Shown here in pieces: positions 16,516 to 25,818 of a stretch of 64,000 bases of DNA (position 1 is the first letter of the stretch; every line of letters begins with the position of its first letter). The stretch is from positions 1-64,000 of the forward strand of contig JAFSQF010000004.1 in the NCBI GenBank assembly GCA_017446745.1, read 5' to 3'. The translations under genes and the position numbers were made by a program. The notes beneath the pieces were generated by a model. It searched no databases. It was not told the DNA's origin and worked only from the letters and a program-made list of their open reading frames with translations. Source of the DNA: Bacteroidales bacterium (lineage in GTDB: Bacteria > Bacteroidota > Bacteroidia > Bacteroidales > P3).

Positions 16516-17256
16516 TTATTCTTCTTCGAAGTCGTCCGGTATCTCCATGTCGTGGTAGACATTGGTGATGTCATCGTCCTCTTCAAGGATGTTGATAACT
16601 TTCATGACCTTGCGAATGCTCTCTTCGTCAATGGAACGCGTGCTGTTGGGTATGCGCTGTAGCTCGGCACTCTCGCACTCTATACCCATAGTCTCTAACT
16701 GCTTGACCATGTTGCCGAAGTCCTCGAAGGCTGTGTACAGCGTCAGGTAGTCATCGTCCACCTCCATCTCTTCCAAACCTCCGTCAATGAGCTCCATCTC
16801 AAGCTCTTCGATGTTCATGTCGGGCTTGCGCGGTATTACGAACACTCCCTTGCGGTCGAACAGGAAGCTGAGGCTGCCGTTGGTCTCTAAGGTGCCGCCG
16901 AATTTGTTCATGATCGACTTGACGTTGGCCACGGTGCGGTTGTTGTTGTCCGATAAGGCCTCGATGAAGAGGGCTACGCCGTGATTCACGTGGCACTCGA
17001 AAGTGAGCTCCTGCATGGCCGCGGCATCCTTGTCGTTGGCCTTGTTGATGGCTCGCTGTAGGGTGTCCTTTGGCATATTGCATCCTCGGGCGTTCTGCAC
17101 CAGCAGGCGCAGGCGCGGGTTGCTGTCTGGGTCGGGACCTCCTTCTCTTACGGCGATAGCTACTTGTTTCAAAATGTTGGAATACTGTTTGGAGCGTTTG
17201 GCATCAGCAGCGCCTTTGGCTCTCTTGATCTTTGACCATTTATTGTGTCCTGACAT
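16516..17256 (-). CDS. yebC: YebC/PmpR-family protein
   Basis: 246 residues with the family start MSGHNKWSKIKRAKGAADAK and a DPDSNPRLRLLVQNARGCNMPKD-type block. YebC proteins were first described as transcriptional regulators; more recent work links some to translation of proline-rich stretches. The tail is rich in Asp and Glu (NILEEDDDITNVY). It lies directly upstream of rsmI and probably in one transcript with it. Which YebC role applies here cannot be read from sequence. Confidence 0.93.
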   Translation of the reverse strand: MSGHNKWSKIKRAKGAADAKRSKQYSNILKQVAIAVREGGPDPDSNPRLRLLVQNARGCNMPKDTLQRAINKANDKDAAAMQELTFECHVNHGVALFIEALSDNNNRTVANVKSIMNKFGGTLETNGSLSFLFDRKGVFVIPRKPDMNIEELEMELIDGGLEEMEVDDDYLTLYTAFEDFGNMVKQLETMGIECESAELQRIPNSTRSIDEESIRKVMKVINILEEDDDITNVYHDMEIPDDFEEE

Positions 17257-17329
17257 GATAAAAATTATTTAATGTTTATATCGTTTTTTTTGATTATTAT
17301 CTGTTAGTCCGCTATCCTTTCTGGCCTAT

Positions 17330-17995
17330 CTAATCGTTCATTCTAAATCGAATATACGTTATTGCTTTGCCTTCCTTTAGGAACATGCTCTCATAGAATG
17401 TCTGCACCGCTGTGGCCATCCCGCCATAACCGGAGGCGTAGAGGTCGGCGGTGGCGTACTCCACGGCATAGCCCGCGGGGGTTACCACCTCGTCGAGGGT
17501 GTAGTCGTACAACTCGCGCGAATCGGTCTTGAGGTTTATGGGACTCCCGGCTTTCAGTATCGGCCGGTAGAGGTCGAGGAATCGCGGACTCGTAAGACGC
17601 TTGTTGGGCTTCTTGGGCTGAGGGTCGGGGAAGGTTATCCATATCTCGCTGACCTCTCCCGGCCCGAAAAAGCTGCCTATCATCTCTATACGCGTGCGCA
17701 GGAATGCCACGTTTGGCATCCGCTCTTCGTTGCTCGTCTTGGCCCCTCGCCACATACGGGCTCCCTTGATGTCGACGCCTATATGGTTGCGGTCGGCATT
17801 CTGCCGTGCCAGAGCAATGGTGTATTCTCCTTTGCCGCATCCCAACTCCAGCACTATGGGGTTGTCGTTGCCAAAGAATGTGCGCCAACGCCCTTTCAGC
17901 TCAAAACCCTGCTTCTCCAACTGCTCGAACGAGACTTGGAAGAGGTTCGTAAAGGTCAGGTTTTCGGCAAATCGCTCTAACTTGTGTTTGGCCAT
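17330..17995 (-). CDS. trmB: tRNA (guanine46-N7)-methyltransferase
   Basis: SAM-dependent enzyme that makes m7G46 in tRNA variable loops. The 221-residue protein has LELGCGKGEYTIALA (SAM site), GVDIKGARMWRGAK, EIWITFPDPQPKK with the PDPQPKK signature, RLTSPRFL and LKTDSRELYDY. The length is normal. Directly upstream lies a simple repeat, so the promoter is not obvious. Confidence 0.94.
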   Translation of the reverse strand: MAKHKLERFAENLTFTNLFQVSFEQLEKQGFELKGRWRTFFGNDNPIVLELGCGKGEYTIALARQNADRNHIGVDIKGARMWRGAKTSNEERMPNVAFLRTRIEMIGSFFGPGEVSEIWITFPDPQPKKPNKRLTSPRFLDLYRPILKAGSPINLKTDSRELYDYTLDEVVTPAGYAVEYATADLYASGYGGMATAVQTFYESMFLKEGKAITYIRFRMND

Positions 17996-18183
17996 GTGGA
18001 ATGTAGAATGTGGAATGTAGAATTTAGAATTTTGAATTTAATTATTTATCGTTGTTTTCGTTGTCTCGTTGTCTCGTTGTTTTGTTGTCTCGTTGTCTCG
18101 TTGTTTTGTTGTCTCGTTGTTTCGTTGTCTCGTTGTTTTGTTGTCTCGTTGTTTCGTTGTCTCGTTGTTTCGTTGTCTCGTTA
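17996..18183 (-). repeat. Two simple-sequence repeats between trmB and the SPOR gene
   Basis: 17996-18042 is built of GTGGAATGTAGAAT-like units. 18050-18183 is a minisatellite of TCGTTGTCTCGTTGTTT-like units of 7-10 bases. Open frames through it exist on both strands but only reflect the repeat. Confidence 0.85.
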
Positions 18184-18190
18184 TCACCAA

Positions 18191-19915
18191 TCACCACTTC
18201 TTTATATATATATCGCCCTGGTACCATTCTTTGATGTGGCGGAAGGTGGCCTCGATGGAGGTCTGGCTTGGGGCACTGCCCATGCTTATGTAGTATCCTC
18301 CGTTCTTCTCGATGATGTATGCCCCGCTTCCTTTGCTCTTCAGCGTGCGGCAGAGGGCGTCGGCATGCTCCTTGTTGGTGGTGTATCCGGCTATAATGTC
18401 GAAGCCCTGCTTCGACTTGTCGAGAACTTCCGACTTGGCAGGGGCGGGCTTGGCCTTCACGGTTCGCCCGGTGGCGTTTCCGGCCACTGGCTTCGTGCCG
18501 GTGGCAGCCTCGGCATCATCCTCCACCTCGGGCACTTCGGCAAACTCGTCGGATGGCATCACTTCACTGAGAATCTGCTCTATGGTGGAACGTCGCATCA
18601 ACTCGGTTTGCACTACACTGCTCCGGCGACGCATCTTGACGTCGTGAAGGTAGGGCATCATGTCCTGACGCACATAGTCGTCGTAGGTCAGCAACTCCTC
18701 GGCATGGAAGTCGTTGTCGGTAAGCAGCTCGGCAAGCCTGTTGGTGGCATACTCGCGCGCTTTGGCTATGAATTGCTCCGTATAGTTGGCAAGACCCATG
18801 TTTTTCAGCTGCCTGTTGAAATAGGGGGCCATGTTGTCCACGATGGCCTCGCTGTGTGTGGCTATGTCGGCATCGTTGAATGTAAGGCCGTAGAGCGAGA
18901 GGGTCGCCTCGGTGATGTTGTCGCGTGCTGCGTCGCGGTCGTATTCGGCGGGCACCGTCGGGAACGTGTCGGGAATCTCTTCGTCGGCAGTCTTGCCTGA
19001 TGTGATGGCACTGCATTGCTTCACAACCCAGTCGCGGCCTTTGCTGTTGAAGATGTATGCATCGATGACGAGGGCGCATGCCATCAGGACGATGAGTATG
19101 GCTACAACCCAGAGTAACCCTTTCCAAAATCCGCCTCTTTTCTTTTTGGGCTTTTTGGCTTGGCTGATGAATGCCTCCTCCGAACCGTCGGAATGCTCGA
19201 TGGCATCAAGTTGCTTGAGGGTGTCGGTGTCGTCGAACACTTGCGTGGTGCTTTCTTTCTCTTTCTCCGGCTCATTCTCTGGATGTGGCTCGGGTTCCGG
19301 CTCGGGTTCCGGCTCGGGTTTCGGCTCAGGTAGTGGCTCAGGTAGTGGCTCAGGTTCCGGCTCAGGCTCCGGTTCAGGCTCCGGCTCGGGGAGGTCGGGT
19401 TGCACGTGAGAACGCTTGCTGTCGGGCATGGGAATGGAACTGACCTCGGCATCGCGCAGCGGCTGCTCGAAGAGTAGGAACGGGTCTTCGTCGTCACCGC
19501 TATCATAACTGTTTATCCCTCCTATGGGCTGCGGCGGTAGCTGCCCGGCCACCATGCTAACCCCGGGAGCCATCTCGAAACGCGATATGCCGTTCTCATG
19601 TACTAACGTGCCCAGCCCGGCAAAGGCACAACGCCCTTCGGCGCTAAGCTTGTCGTTGATGGCATCACAATAGTTCTTCCATATTTGCCGGGCTGTGGCA
19701 TGACCAACACATTCTTTGTCGGCTATATATTGCACGAACTCGCTGTCGTTGTGTACTGTAGCCTCTATCTCTATGTCGGTTCGTGTGGGGTAGAATGTGG
19801 AGGTGGGGGCATCGTAGAATGCTTCTACTCTCTTGGCCACCAGCGCTCCCACGCCCGGGAGCTCCACGGGCCGGCCTTGTTTCAGATATTCTACCAGATA
19901 ATCAGTTATGTTCAT
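18191..19915 (-). CDS. Envelope protein with HU-like N-terminus and C-terminal SPOR domain
   Basis: 574 residues. The N-terminal ~115 residues match the bacterial CCDC81-type HU-like modules ([35 protein letters not shown]). An Asp/Glu/Pro stretch with (EP)n repeats (about 160-215) follows, then a basic patch [10 protein letters not shown] and one transmembrane helix ([20 protein letters not shown], about 263-286). After a helical periplasmic region the last ~80 residues are a SPOR domain ([19 protein letters not shown], ending near YIKKW). SPOR domains bind denuded glycan strands at the division site, so a cell-division or envelope role is likely. The start fits the HU module. Confidence 0.85.
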   Translation of the reverse strand: MNITDYLVEYLKQGRPVELPGVGALVAKRVEAFYDAPTSTFYPTRTDIEIEATVHNDSEFVQYIADKECVGHATARQIWKNYCDAINDKLSAEGRCAFAGLGTLVHENGISRFEMAPGVSMVAGQLPPQPIGGINSYDSGDDEDPFLLFEQPLRDAEVSSIPMPDSKRSHVQPDLPEPEPEPEPEPEPEPLPEPLPEPKPEPEPEPEPEPHPENEPEKEKESTTQVFDDTDTLKQLDAIEHSDGSEEAFISQAKKPKKKRGGFWKGLLWVVAILIVLMACALVIDAYIFNSKGRDWVVKQCSAITSGKTADEEIPDTFPTVPAEYDRDAARDNITEATLSLYGLTFNDADIATHSEAIVDNMAPYFNRQLKNMGLANYTEQFIAKAREYATNRLAELLTDNDFHAEELLTYDDYVRQDMMPYLHDVKMRRRSSVVQTELMRRSTIEQILSEVMPSDEFAEVPEVEDDAEAATGTKPVAGNATGRTVKAKPAPAKSEVLDKSKQGFDIIAGYTTNKEHADALCRTLKSKGSGAYIIEKNGGYYISMGSAPSQTSIEATFRHIKEWYQGDIYIKKW

Positions 19916-20011
19916 TGTGATGAAAAATGTTCAGATGTTCAGTTTTTCGTATGCTCTGATGTTTATTCACTCTGATGTTCTATAGCGTCAGCCTCCTACG
20001 CCACCTCCCTA

Positions 20012-20749
20012 TCACTTCAGCTTCTGCAGGTCCTCGGGTATGTCGATGGCTACGCTCTCTTTCGTGGTCTCGAAAACACTGATGCGGTAGCCGTTCTCCA
20101 TCCAGCGCAGCTGCTCAAGCGATTCGCTCTTCTCCAGAAAGGTCTGCGGCAACTGCACCACTTTCTGCAGTATCTCGCGCCGGAACGCATAGATGCCTAT
20201 ATGTTTGTAGTAGCTCTGCCGACGTATCCACATCTCCTTGGCTATGCCTCGCAGGTAGGGGAGGGGCTGACGACTGAAATAGAGGGCGTCGCCATTGAGC
20301 GCACAGACCACCTTGACGGTGTTGCTCGAATTGAGCTCGGCAAGCGAGGTTATTCGCTTCTTCAGCGTGACGATCTGTTTCGTGGGGTCGTTGAAGGCGT
20401 CAACCACTATCTTCAAGTGCTCGGCGGCAACGCGCGGCTCGTCGCCCTGGATGTTGATAACCACATCGTAGTCGTTGATCTCGTCACCAAGTATCTGCAT
20501 GGCTTCGCCACATCGGTCGGTGCCGCTTTTATGGTGCTTGCCGGTCATGACGGCTTGTCCTCCAAAGGATTCTACGGCCTCTACTATGCGGGTGTCCTCG
20601 GTGGCCACCAACACTCGGTCCAGTAACCCCGTGTTCGACACTCCGTTCCATACATGTTCTATCATTGGCTTGTCGTTGATTTTCACCAAGGGCTTGCCAG
20701 GAAAGCGGGTTGAATTGTAACGCGCGGGAATAATGCCTATTATTTTCAT
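20012..20749 (-). CDS. kdsB: 3-deoxy-manno-octulosonate cytidylyltransferase
   Basis: Activates KDO as CMP-KDO for the lipid A core, a cytoplasmic step. 245 residues with IGIIPARYNSTRFPGKPL at the start, MIEHVWN, VMTGKHHKSGTDRCGEA, INIQGDEPRVAAEHL and YFSRQPLPYLRG, all in the usual order for KdsB. It lies downstream of the deoxynucleoside kinase gene with a gap of about 110 bases; co-transcription is possible. Its presence supports an LPS-bearing Gram-negative host. Confidence 0.95.
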   Translation of the reverse strand: MKIIGIIPARYNSTRFPGKPLVKINDKPMIEHVWNGVSNTGLLDRVLVATEDTRIVEAVESFGGQAVMTGKHHKSGTDRCGEAMQILGDEINDYDVVINIQGDEPRVAAEHLKIVVDAFNDPTKQIVTLKKRITSLAELNSSNTVKVVCALNGDALYFSRQPLPYLRGIAKEMWIRRQSYYKHIGIYAFRREILQKVVQLPQTFLEKSESLEQLRWMENGYRISVFETTKESVAIDIPEDLQKLK

Positions 20750-20862
20750 GATTTATAAGGTTTAAGGTTTGGATTATCAGTTTTTCTTCGTTCTTTTCTT
20801 TTTTGTCCGGTGGGCACTCGTCGAAGCTCTCTCTTCTGCCATCATGACCGCCCATCCTTTTG

Positions 20863-21477
20863 TTAAAACAGCCCGTTGAACTCGGCGTCAATCATGTTGA
20901 ACACCGCCCCAAGGTCTTCTCGGCTGTCGGCAAAATTCAGCTCTTCTATGTTTATTATCATCGATTTCCCTTTGTCGTAGCTGTCAAACCACCGGTCGTA
21001 GCGGTCGTTGAGGTTCGACAGGTAGTCCAGACGTATGGAGGTCTCGTAACTACGTCCGCGCTTCTGGATCTGTTTGATGAGCGACGGCACTTCGCCATGC
21101 AGGTAGATGAGCAGGTCGGGCGGCTGGATGAACTGCTCCAGAAGCTCGAAAACGGCAATGTAGTTCTCATAGTCGCGTGTGTTCATTAGCCCCATGGCCT
21201 GCAGATTCGGCGCAAAGATGTAGGCATCCTCATAGAGGGTACGGTCCTGCACAAAGTCGCTGCCCGTGGCTTTCATGTCCAAAAGCTGGCGGTAGCGTGT
21301 GTGGAGATAGTAAATCTGCAGGTTGAAACTCCAGCGTCGCATGTCCTCATAGAAACTGTTGATGTAGGGATTGCCGTCCATCTTCTCCATGAGAACCTCA
21401 TAACCGTAGTGCTTGGCCAGTTTGTCGGTCAAGGTCGTTTTCCCGGAGCCTATGTTGCCTGCTATTGCGATGTGCAT
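20863..21477 (-). CDS. Deoxynucleoside kinase (dNK family)
   Basis: Phosphorylates deoxynucleosides (salvage) using ATP. The start at 21477 gives 204 residues opening MHIAIAGNIGSGKTTLTDKL with the P-loop GNIGSGKT; an upstream Met would add 22 unrelated residues. Other family motifs are FVQDRTLYEDAYIFA (the DRS/ERS-like region), PPDLLIYLH, and IQKRGRSYE (the lid arginines). Substrate choice (dA/dG versus dC/dT) is not clear from sequence. Confidence 0.9.
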   Translation of the reverse strand: MHIAIAGNIGSGKTTLTDKLAKHYGYEVLMEKMDGNPYINSFYEDMRRWSFNLQIYYLHTRYRQLLDMKATGSDFVQDRTLYEDAYIFAPNLQAMGLMNTRDYENYIAVFELLEQFIQPPDLLIYLHGEVPSLIKQIQKRGRSYETSIRLDYLSNLNDRYDRWFDSYDKGKSMIINIEELNFADSREDLGAVFNMIDAEFNGLF

Positions 21478-21717
21478 ATTTTGGTATTTACATATATTGT
21501 CACCACCCAAATAAGAGTCAAAAATGCAATTATCTCCTGACAAATAAATGGATAGCGTAAGTATGACGGTTTCGTTTTAAAAAGCAAATTTACAAAAAAA
21601 AACAATAATGACACATTATTGCACAAAAAATTGTTTTTCCTTTGCCCTAAATCGTTTTCTTTCCGTATTCTTTTGCCTCATTCCATAATCTCCATAGCGT
21701 ATCCCGTTCAATATTCC

Positions 21718-21768
21718 CAATCAACCCCATTAACCCCATTAACCCCATTAACCCCATTAATCCTTTCC
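21718..21768 (+). repeat. 9-bp satellite (AACCCCATT units)
   Basis: About five AACCCCATT units in a gene-free region upstream of the phosphohexomutase gene. Confidence 0.9.
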
Positions 21769-21800
21769 GCCTGCCCGTTTGTTTCAACTTATTTTATTTA

Positions 21801-21829
21801 TTGTATTATCATTTTTTTTTATACTTTTG
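21801..21829 (+). promoter_or_regulatory. Promoter of the phosphohexomutase gene
   Basis: TTG at 21801, an 18-base spacer and TACTTTTG at 21822-21829. The leader would be about 80 bases. Confidence 0.65.
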
Positions 21830-21915
21830 CAATCCGTAAAGTATATTGATGTGTCGCAATAATTTGCTATGCATTAAATATTTGTTTTTTTTTCAACCTT
21901 TAAAAACTGATTAAA

Positions 21916-23304
21916 ATGTCTCTTATAAAATCTATTTCCGGTATTCGTGGCACTATTGGTGGCCAGCCGGGCGATGGTCTCAGCCCTATCGATGTCGTTA
22001 AGTTCACCTCCGCTTTCGCTACTTTCCTCCAGCGTCAGCAACCTCAGAAACGCCTCACTATGGTCGTCGGTCGCGACGCACGCCTCTCCGGGGCCATGGT
22101 CGACCGCCTCGTGGTCGGCACCCTTATGGGTATGGGCATCGACGTGATTGAAACCGGCCTCTCCACAACCCCAACCACAGAAATGACCGTGATCGACAAG
22201 CACGCCGACGGCGGCATCATCATCACCGCCTCGCACAACCCCAAGCACTGGAACGCCCTGAAGCTCCTCAACGCCAAAGGCGAGTTCATCGACGCTGCCG
22301 AGGGCAACGAGGTGCTGCGCCTGGCCGACAGCGACGAGGTCTCTTTCGCCGTGGTGGACCATCTCGGCACTGTCACCGAGGATCTCAACACTATCGACGC
22401 TCATATCCAGCGCGTCCTCGCTCTCCCACTCGTCGATAAGGATGCCATCGCTAAGGCCGGCTTTAAGGTGGCTGTGGACGCCGTCAACTCCACCGGCGGC
22501 ATCGCCATTCCGCGCCTCCTGCGCGCCCTCGGCGTCAACGAGGTCGTCGAACTCAACTGCGAACCCACCGGACGCTTCGCCCACAACCCCGAGCCGCTGC
22601 CGCAGAACCTCACCGAAATAGCCGCCGCCGTGCCGCAGCAGGGGTGCGACCTCGGCATCGTCGTCGACCCCGATGTCGACCGCCTCGCTCTGGTTTGCGA
22701 AACTGGCGAGATGTTCGGCGAGGAATACACCCTGGTGTCCGTGGCCGAATACGTGTTGCAACACACCCCGGGCAACACCGTCAGCAATATGTCGTCTACA
22801 CGTGCCCTGCGCGACGTCACCGAAAAACTCGGCTACTCCTATGCCGCCTCCGCCGTGGGCGAGGTCAATGTCACCACTCTGATGAAAGAAACCAATGCCG
22901 TCATCGGGGGCGAGGGCAACGGCGGCGTTATCTACCCCGCACTCCACTACGGCCGCGACGCTCTTGTCGGCGTGGCTCTCTTCCTCACCAATATGGCCAA
23001 ACAGGGCAAGAAGGCTTCTCAGCTCCGTGCTTCTTATCCCAATTATGTGATCTCCAAAAACCGTAAGGACCTCACTCCCGACATGGATGTCGACATGATC
23101 CTCCGCCGCATGGCCGAGAAGTACAGCGGCGAGCGCATAAGCACCATCGACGGCGTCAAGATCGACTTCGCCGACTGCTGGGCACACCTCCGCAAGTCGA
23201 ACACCGAACCCATCATCCGCATCTATTGCGAAGCCCACACCGCCGACCAGGCCGACGCCCTCGCAAAAAAAATAATCGCCGACATCGACTCCCTCATCGG
23301 TTAA
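21916..23304 (+). CDS. glmM: Phosphoglucosamine mutase/phosphohexomutase
   Basis: 462-residue alpha-D-phosphohexomutase. The phosphoserine loop is TASHNP (Ser106), the metal-binding loop DPDVDRLALV, the sugar-binding loop GEGNGGVIYP, and the phosphate-binding loop near RKSNTEPIIRIY. The opening SLIKSISGIRGTIGG and the GEGN loop favour phosphoglucosamine mutase, which makes glucosamine-1-phosphate for peptidoglycan and LPS. Bacteroidota members of this group are also annotated as phosphomannomutase, so the exact sugar is not settled. Confidence 0.88.
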   Translation: MSLIKSISGIRGTIGGQPGDGLSPIDVVKFTSAFATFLQRQQPQKRLTMVVGRDARLSGAMVDRLVVGTLMGMGIDVIETGLSTTPTTEMTVIDKHADGGIIITASHNPKHWNALKLLNAKGEFIDAAEGNEVLRLADSDEVSFAVVDHLGTVTEDLNTIDAHIQRVLALPLVDKDAIAKAGFKVAVDAVNSTGGIAIPRLLRALGVNEVVELNCEPTGRFAHNPEPLPQNLTEIAAAVPQQGCDLGIVVDPDVDRLALVCETGEMFGEEYTLVSVAEYVLQHTPGNTVSNMSSTRALRDVTEKLGYSYAASAVGEVNVTTLMKETNAVIGGEGNGGVIYPALHYGRDALVGVALFLTNMAKQGKKASQLRASYPNYVISKNRKDLTPDMDVDMILRRMAEKYSGERISTIDGVKIDFADCWAHLRKSNTEPIIRIYCEAHTADQADALAKKIIADIDSLIG

Positions 23305-23342
23305 CCCCGTCTCGCCGTCATAACCCTCTTGGCGCACCACAA

Positions 23343-23369
23343 TAGGAGGCAAAGCTTCCCAGCTTTGCC
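23343..23369 (+). repeat. Small hairpin repeat related to the 43-bp unit
   Basis: TAGGAGGCAAAGC-TTCCCA-GCTTTGCC. GGCAAAGC (23348-23355) pairs with GCTTTGCC (23362-23369). The TAGGAGG...TTCC frame matches the repeats at 11459-11544. Confidence 0.65.
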
Positions 23370-23395
23370 ATTCATCAATTGAAATAAATAAACCC

Positions 23396-24268
23396 ATGAA
23401 AAGCAAACTTTTCGTTGTCCTTACTGTTTTTTCCGCTCTTGTCTCTTTCGGGTGTAGCGAGGCAGACCCAGATGCTCCCGAGGCCTCCGAGCCCGGCACT
23501 GAGCCGCAAGTGCTGCGCCTCGGACCGGCACACGACACAATCATCGAGGCTGCCGGCGTCGGGTTCCGTATGGTGTTCGTCCCCGGCGGCACTTTCTCCA
23601 TGGGGGCTTCGCCTCTGCCCGACGGCCAGGCCTTCGACCCCGAGGCTGACCCTATGGAACAACCCGTGCATCAGGTAACTCTCGACCCTTTCCTTATCTG
23701 CGAGCACGAGGTGATGCAATTCCTCTACTATGCCGTCATGGGCTCCAACCCCTCCGACCCTAAAGACCTGGAAAAGCCTGTAAATAAACTTGATTTCAAT
23801 AAGGCACAGACGTTTATCGATTCCCTCAGCCGTCTCACCGGCTTCCGCTTCCGTATGCCCACCGAGGCGGAGTGGGAATATGCCGCCAAGGGCGCCGCAT
23901 GGCAGTCACCTCCCTCTCGCTATGCCGGCAGCGACGACCCCTCTGCTGTCGGCTGGTACGAAACGAACAGCAACGCCACGCTGCAACGCGTAGCTCAACT
24001 CCAACCCAATGCACTTGGCCTTTACGATATGTCGGGCAACGTCATGGAATGGTGCAGCGACTGGTATGGCGAATACAGTGCCGACCCTCAGCTCAACCCT
24101 CAAGGTGCCTCGAAACCCGAATATCCCAACTTGCAGCGTCATGCCATCCGCGGCGGCTCGTTCCTTAAAGCCCCGCGCTATATGCGCAATACAGCCCGCT
24201 ATTTCCTCCTCCCTTCCGAATCAGAACCCGACATGGGCCTCCGCCTCGCTCTCTCCGTTGCCCCCTGA
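23396..24268 (+). CDS. SUMF1/formylglycine-generating-enzyme-like lipoprotein
   Basis: 290 residues with a lipoprotein signal (lipobox LVSFGC, mature Cys near residue 20) and a short acidic linker. The FGE-sulfatase domain shows FVPGGTFSMGASPL, FRMPTEAEWEYAAKG, MSGNVMEWCSDW and HAIRGGSFL, ending GLRLAL. Bacterial proteins with this fold include true formylglycine-generating enzymes and the gliding/T9SS lipoproteins GldK and GldJ. This one is short and lacks an obvious catalytic Cys pair, so a structural role is more likely than sulfatase activation. It follows the phosphohexomutase gene by 91 bases. Confidence 0.82.
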   Translation: MKSKLFVVLTVFSALVSFGCSEADPDAPEASEPGTEPQVLRLGPAHDTIIEAAGVGFRMVFVPGGTFSMGASPLPDGQAFDPEADPMEQPVHQVTLDPFLICEHEVMQFLYYAVMGSNPSDPKDLEKPVNKLDFNKAQTFIDSLSRLTGFRFRMPTEAEWEYAAKGAAWQSPPSRYAGSDDPSAVGWYETNSNATLQRVAQLQPNALGLYDMSGNVMEWCSDWYGEYSADPQLNPQGASKPEYPNLQRHAIRGGSFLKAPRYMRNTARYFLLPSESEPDMGLRLALSVAP

Positions 24269-24341
24269 CATCTGCGTCGCTTTCTTTTTTGTGTTCTGTG
24301 CGTTGTGACTGAGGGGGCTGCCGCATTGTTTAAAAATAAAA

Positions 24342-24371
24342 TTGCAGTTTTAGTTTTTTTTCGTACTTTTG
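24342..24371 (+). promoter_or_regulatory. Distal promoter of the ugd operon
   Basis: TTG near 24342-24344, a 19-base spacer and TACTTTTG at 24364-24371. Confidence 0.55.
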
Positions 24372-24460
24372 CGTTCGGCATGATGTGAAAAGAATTGGCG
24401 AAATTCGCCCGTATAGATGCTGTTATTCAGTCATGTATGATTTTTTTCCACCTCTTTTCA

Positions 24461-24468
24461 TATCTTTG
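24461..24468 (+). promoter_or_regulatory. Proximal -7 element of the ugd operon
   Basis: TATCTTTG matches TAnnTTTG, 47 bases before the ugd start. The -33 region is weak. Confidence 0.5.
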
Positions 24469-24515
24469 TTTTATGCTGAACCTGAGAAAATAAACTATAA
24501 AATATATATTGAAAA

Positions 24516-25817
24516 ATGAAGATTTCTGTTGCCGGTACTGGCTATGTAGGCCTTTCTATTGCCACTCTGTTGGCACAACATAACGATGTCACGGCTGTCG
24601 ATGTCGTCCCACAACGCGTCGATTTGGTCAACAACAAAAAGTCGCCTATCCAGGACGACTATATCGAGGACTATCTGGCGAACAAGCCGTTGAACCTGAA
24701 GGCTACGCTGGACCAGGAAGCTGGCTACCGCGACGCTGAGTTTGTGGTCATCGCCGCCCCTACCAACTACGACAGCCAGAAGAATTTCTTCGACACGTCG
24801 GCTGTCGAGGCTGTGATTGATGCCGTCCTGAAGGTGAATCCCGAGGCGGTGATGGTGATAAAAAGCACTATCCCTGTGGGCTATACTCGCAGCCTGTATG
24901 TGAAATATGCTGCCAAGGGCATTAAGAGGTTCAATCTGCTCTTCTCTCCCGAGTTCCTCCGCGAAAGCAAAGCTCTCTACGACAACCTCTACCCGTCGCG
25001 CATCATCGTCGGCGTGCCTAAGATGATGCCCGGCAGCGAGTACGAGGCCGAGAACGAGGCCATCAAGGCTCTCACGGATATCGACTGGCTGACGGAGCGT
25101 GCTCATGTTTTCGCCACTATGCTTCAGGAGGCCGCCATCAAGGAGGATGTGCCCACACTGTTCATAGGTATGAAGGAGGCTGAGGCCGTGAAACTTTTCG
25201 CCAACACCTACCTCGCACTCCGCGTGAGCTACTTCAACGAGCTCGACACTTATGCCGAGATGAAAGGCCTCGACACTCAGGCCATCATCAACGGCATCGG
25301 CCTCGACCCTCGCATCGGCATGCACTACAACAACCCCTCGTTCGGCTACGGCGGCTACTGCCTTCCGAAGGACACCAAGCAGTTGCTGGCCAACTATGAG
25401 GACGTGCCGCAGCAGATGATGACGGCAATCGTGGAGAGCAACCGCACTCGTAAGGACTACATCGCCGACGCCGTACTTCGCAAGGCTGGCTACTACGAGG
25501 CCAGCGGCAGCTACGACGCCACTCGTGAACATCACTGCGTGATAGGCGTCTACCGCCTGACCATGAAGAGCAACAGCGACAACTTCCGCCAGAGCGCCAT
25601 ACAGGGCGTGATGAAACGCATCAAGGCAAAGGGCGCCGAGGTGATCATCTACGAGCCCACCCTGGAGGACGGCACGACGTTCTTCGGCAGCTTGGTGGTC
25701 AACGACCTGCAGAAATTCAAGTCCCAGAGCCACGCCATCATAGCCAACCGCTACGACAGCTGCCTCGACGACGTCCAGTCGAAAGTATACACACGCGACA
25801 TCTTCAAACGCGACTGA
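24516..25817 (+). CDS. ugd: UDP-glucose 6-dehydrogenase
   Basis: Oxidises UDP-glucose to UDP-glucuronate with two NAD+. The 433-residue protein begins with a Rossmann motif [17 protein letters not shown], has APTNYD and [20 protein letters not shown], and the catalytic Cys282 in [16 protein letters not shown]-terminal IYEPTLEDG substrate-binding region is present. It is followed after one base by a UDP-glucuronate 4-epimerase, so the pair makes UDP-glucuronate and UDP-galacturonate for surface polysaccharide. Confidence 0.95.
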   Translation: MKISVAGTGYVGLSIATLLAQHNDVTAVDVVPQRVDLVNNKKSPIQDDYIEDYLANKPLNLKATLDQEAGYRDAEFVVIAAPTNYDSQKNFFDTSAVEAVIDAVLKVNPEAVMVIKSTIPVGYTRSLYVKYAAKGIKRFNLLFSPEFLRESKALYDNLYPSRIIVGVPKMMPGSEYEAENEAIKALTDIDWLTERAHVFATMLQEAAIKEDVPTLFIGMKEAEAVKLFANTYLALRVSYFNELDTYAEMKGLDTQAIINGIGLDPRIGMHYNNPSFGYGGYCLPKDTKQLLANYEDVPQQMMTAIVESNRTRKDYIADAVLRKAGYYEASGSYDATREHHCVIGVYRLTMKSNSDNFRQSAIQGVMKRIKAKGAEVIIYEPTLEDGTTFFGSLVVNDLQKFKSQSHAIIANRYDSCLDDVQSKVYTRDIFKRD

Positions 25818-25818
25818 T

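Noticed and set aside
21874..23601. A 575-residue bottom-strand frame over the phosphohexomutase gene
   Set aside because: The top-strand frame contains all motifs of the enzyme. The other is a GC-rich shadow, as are similar frames opposite ugd, the glycyl-tRNA synthetase and the coiled-coil gene.
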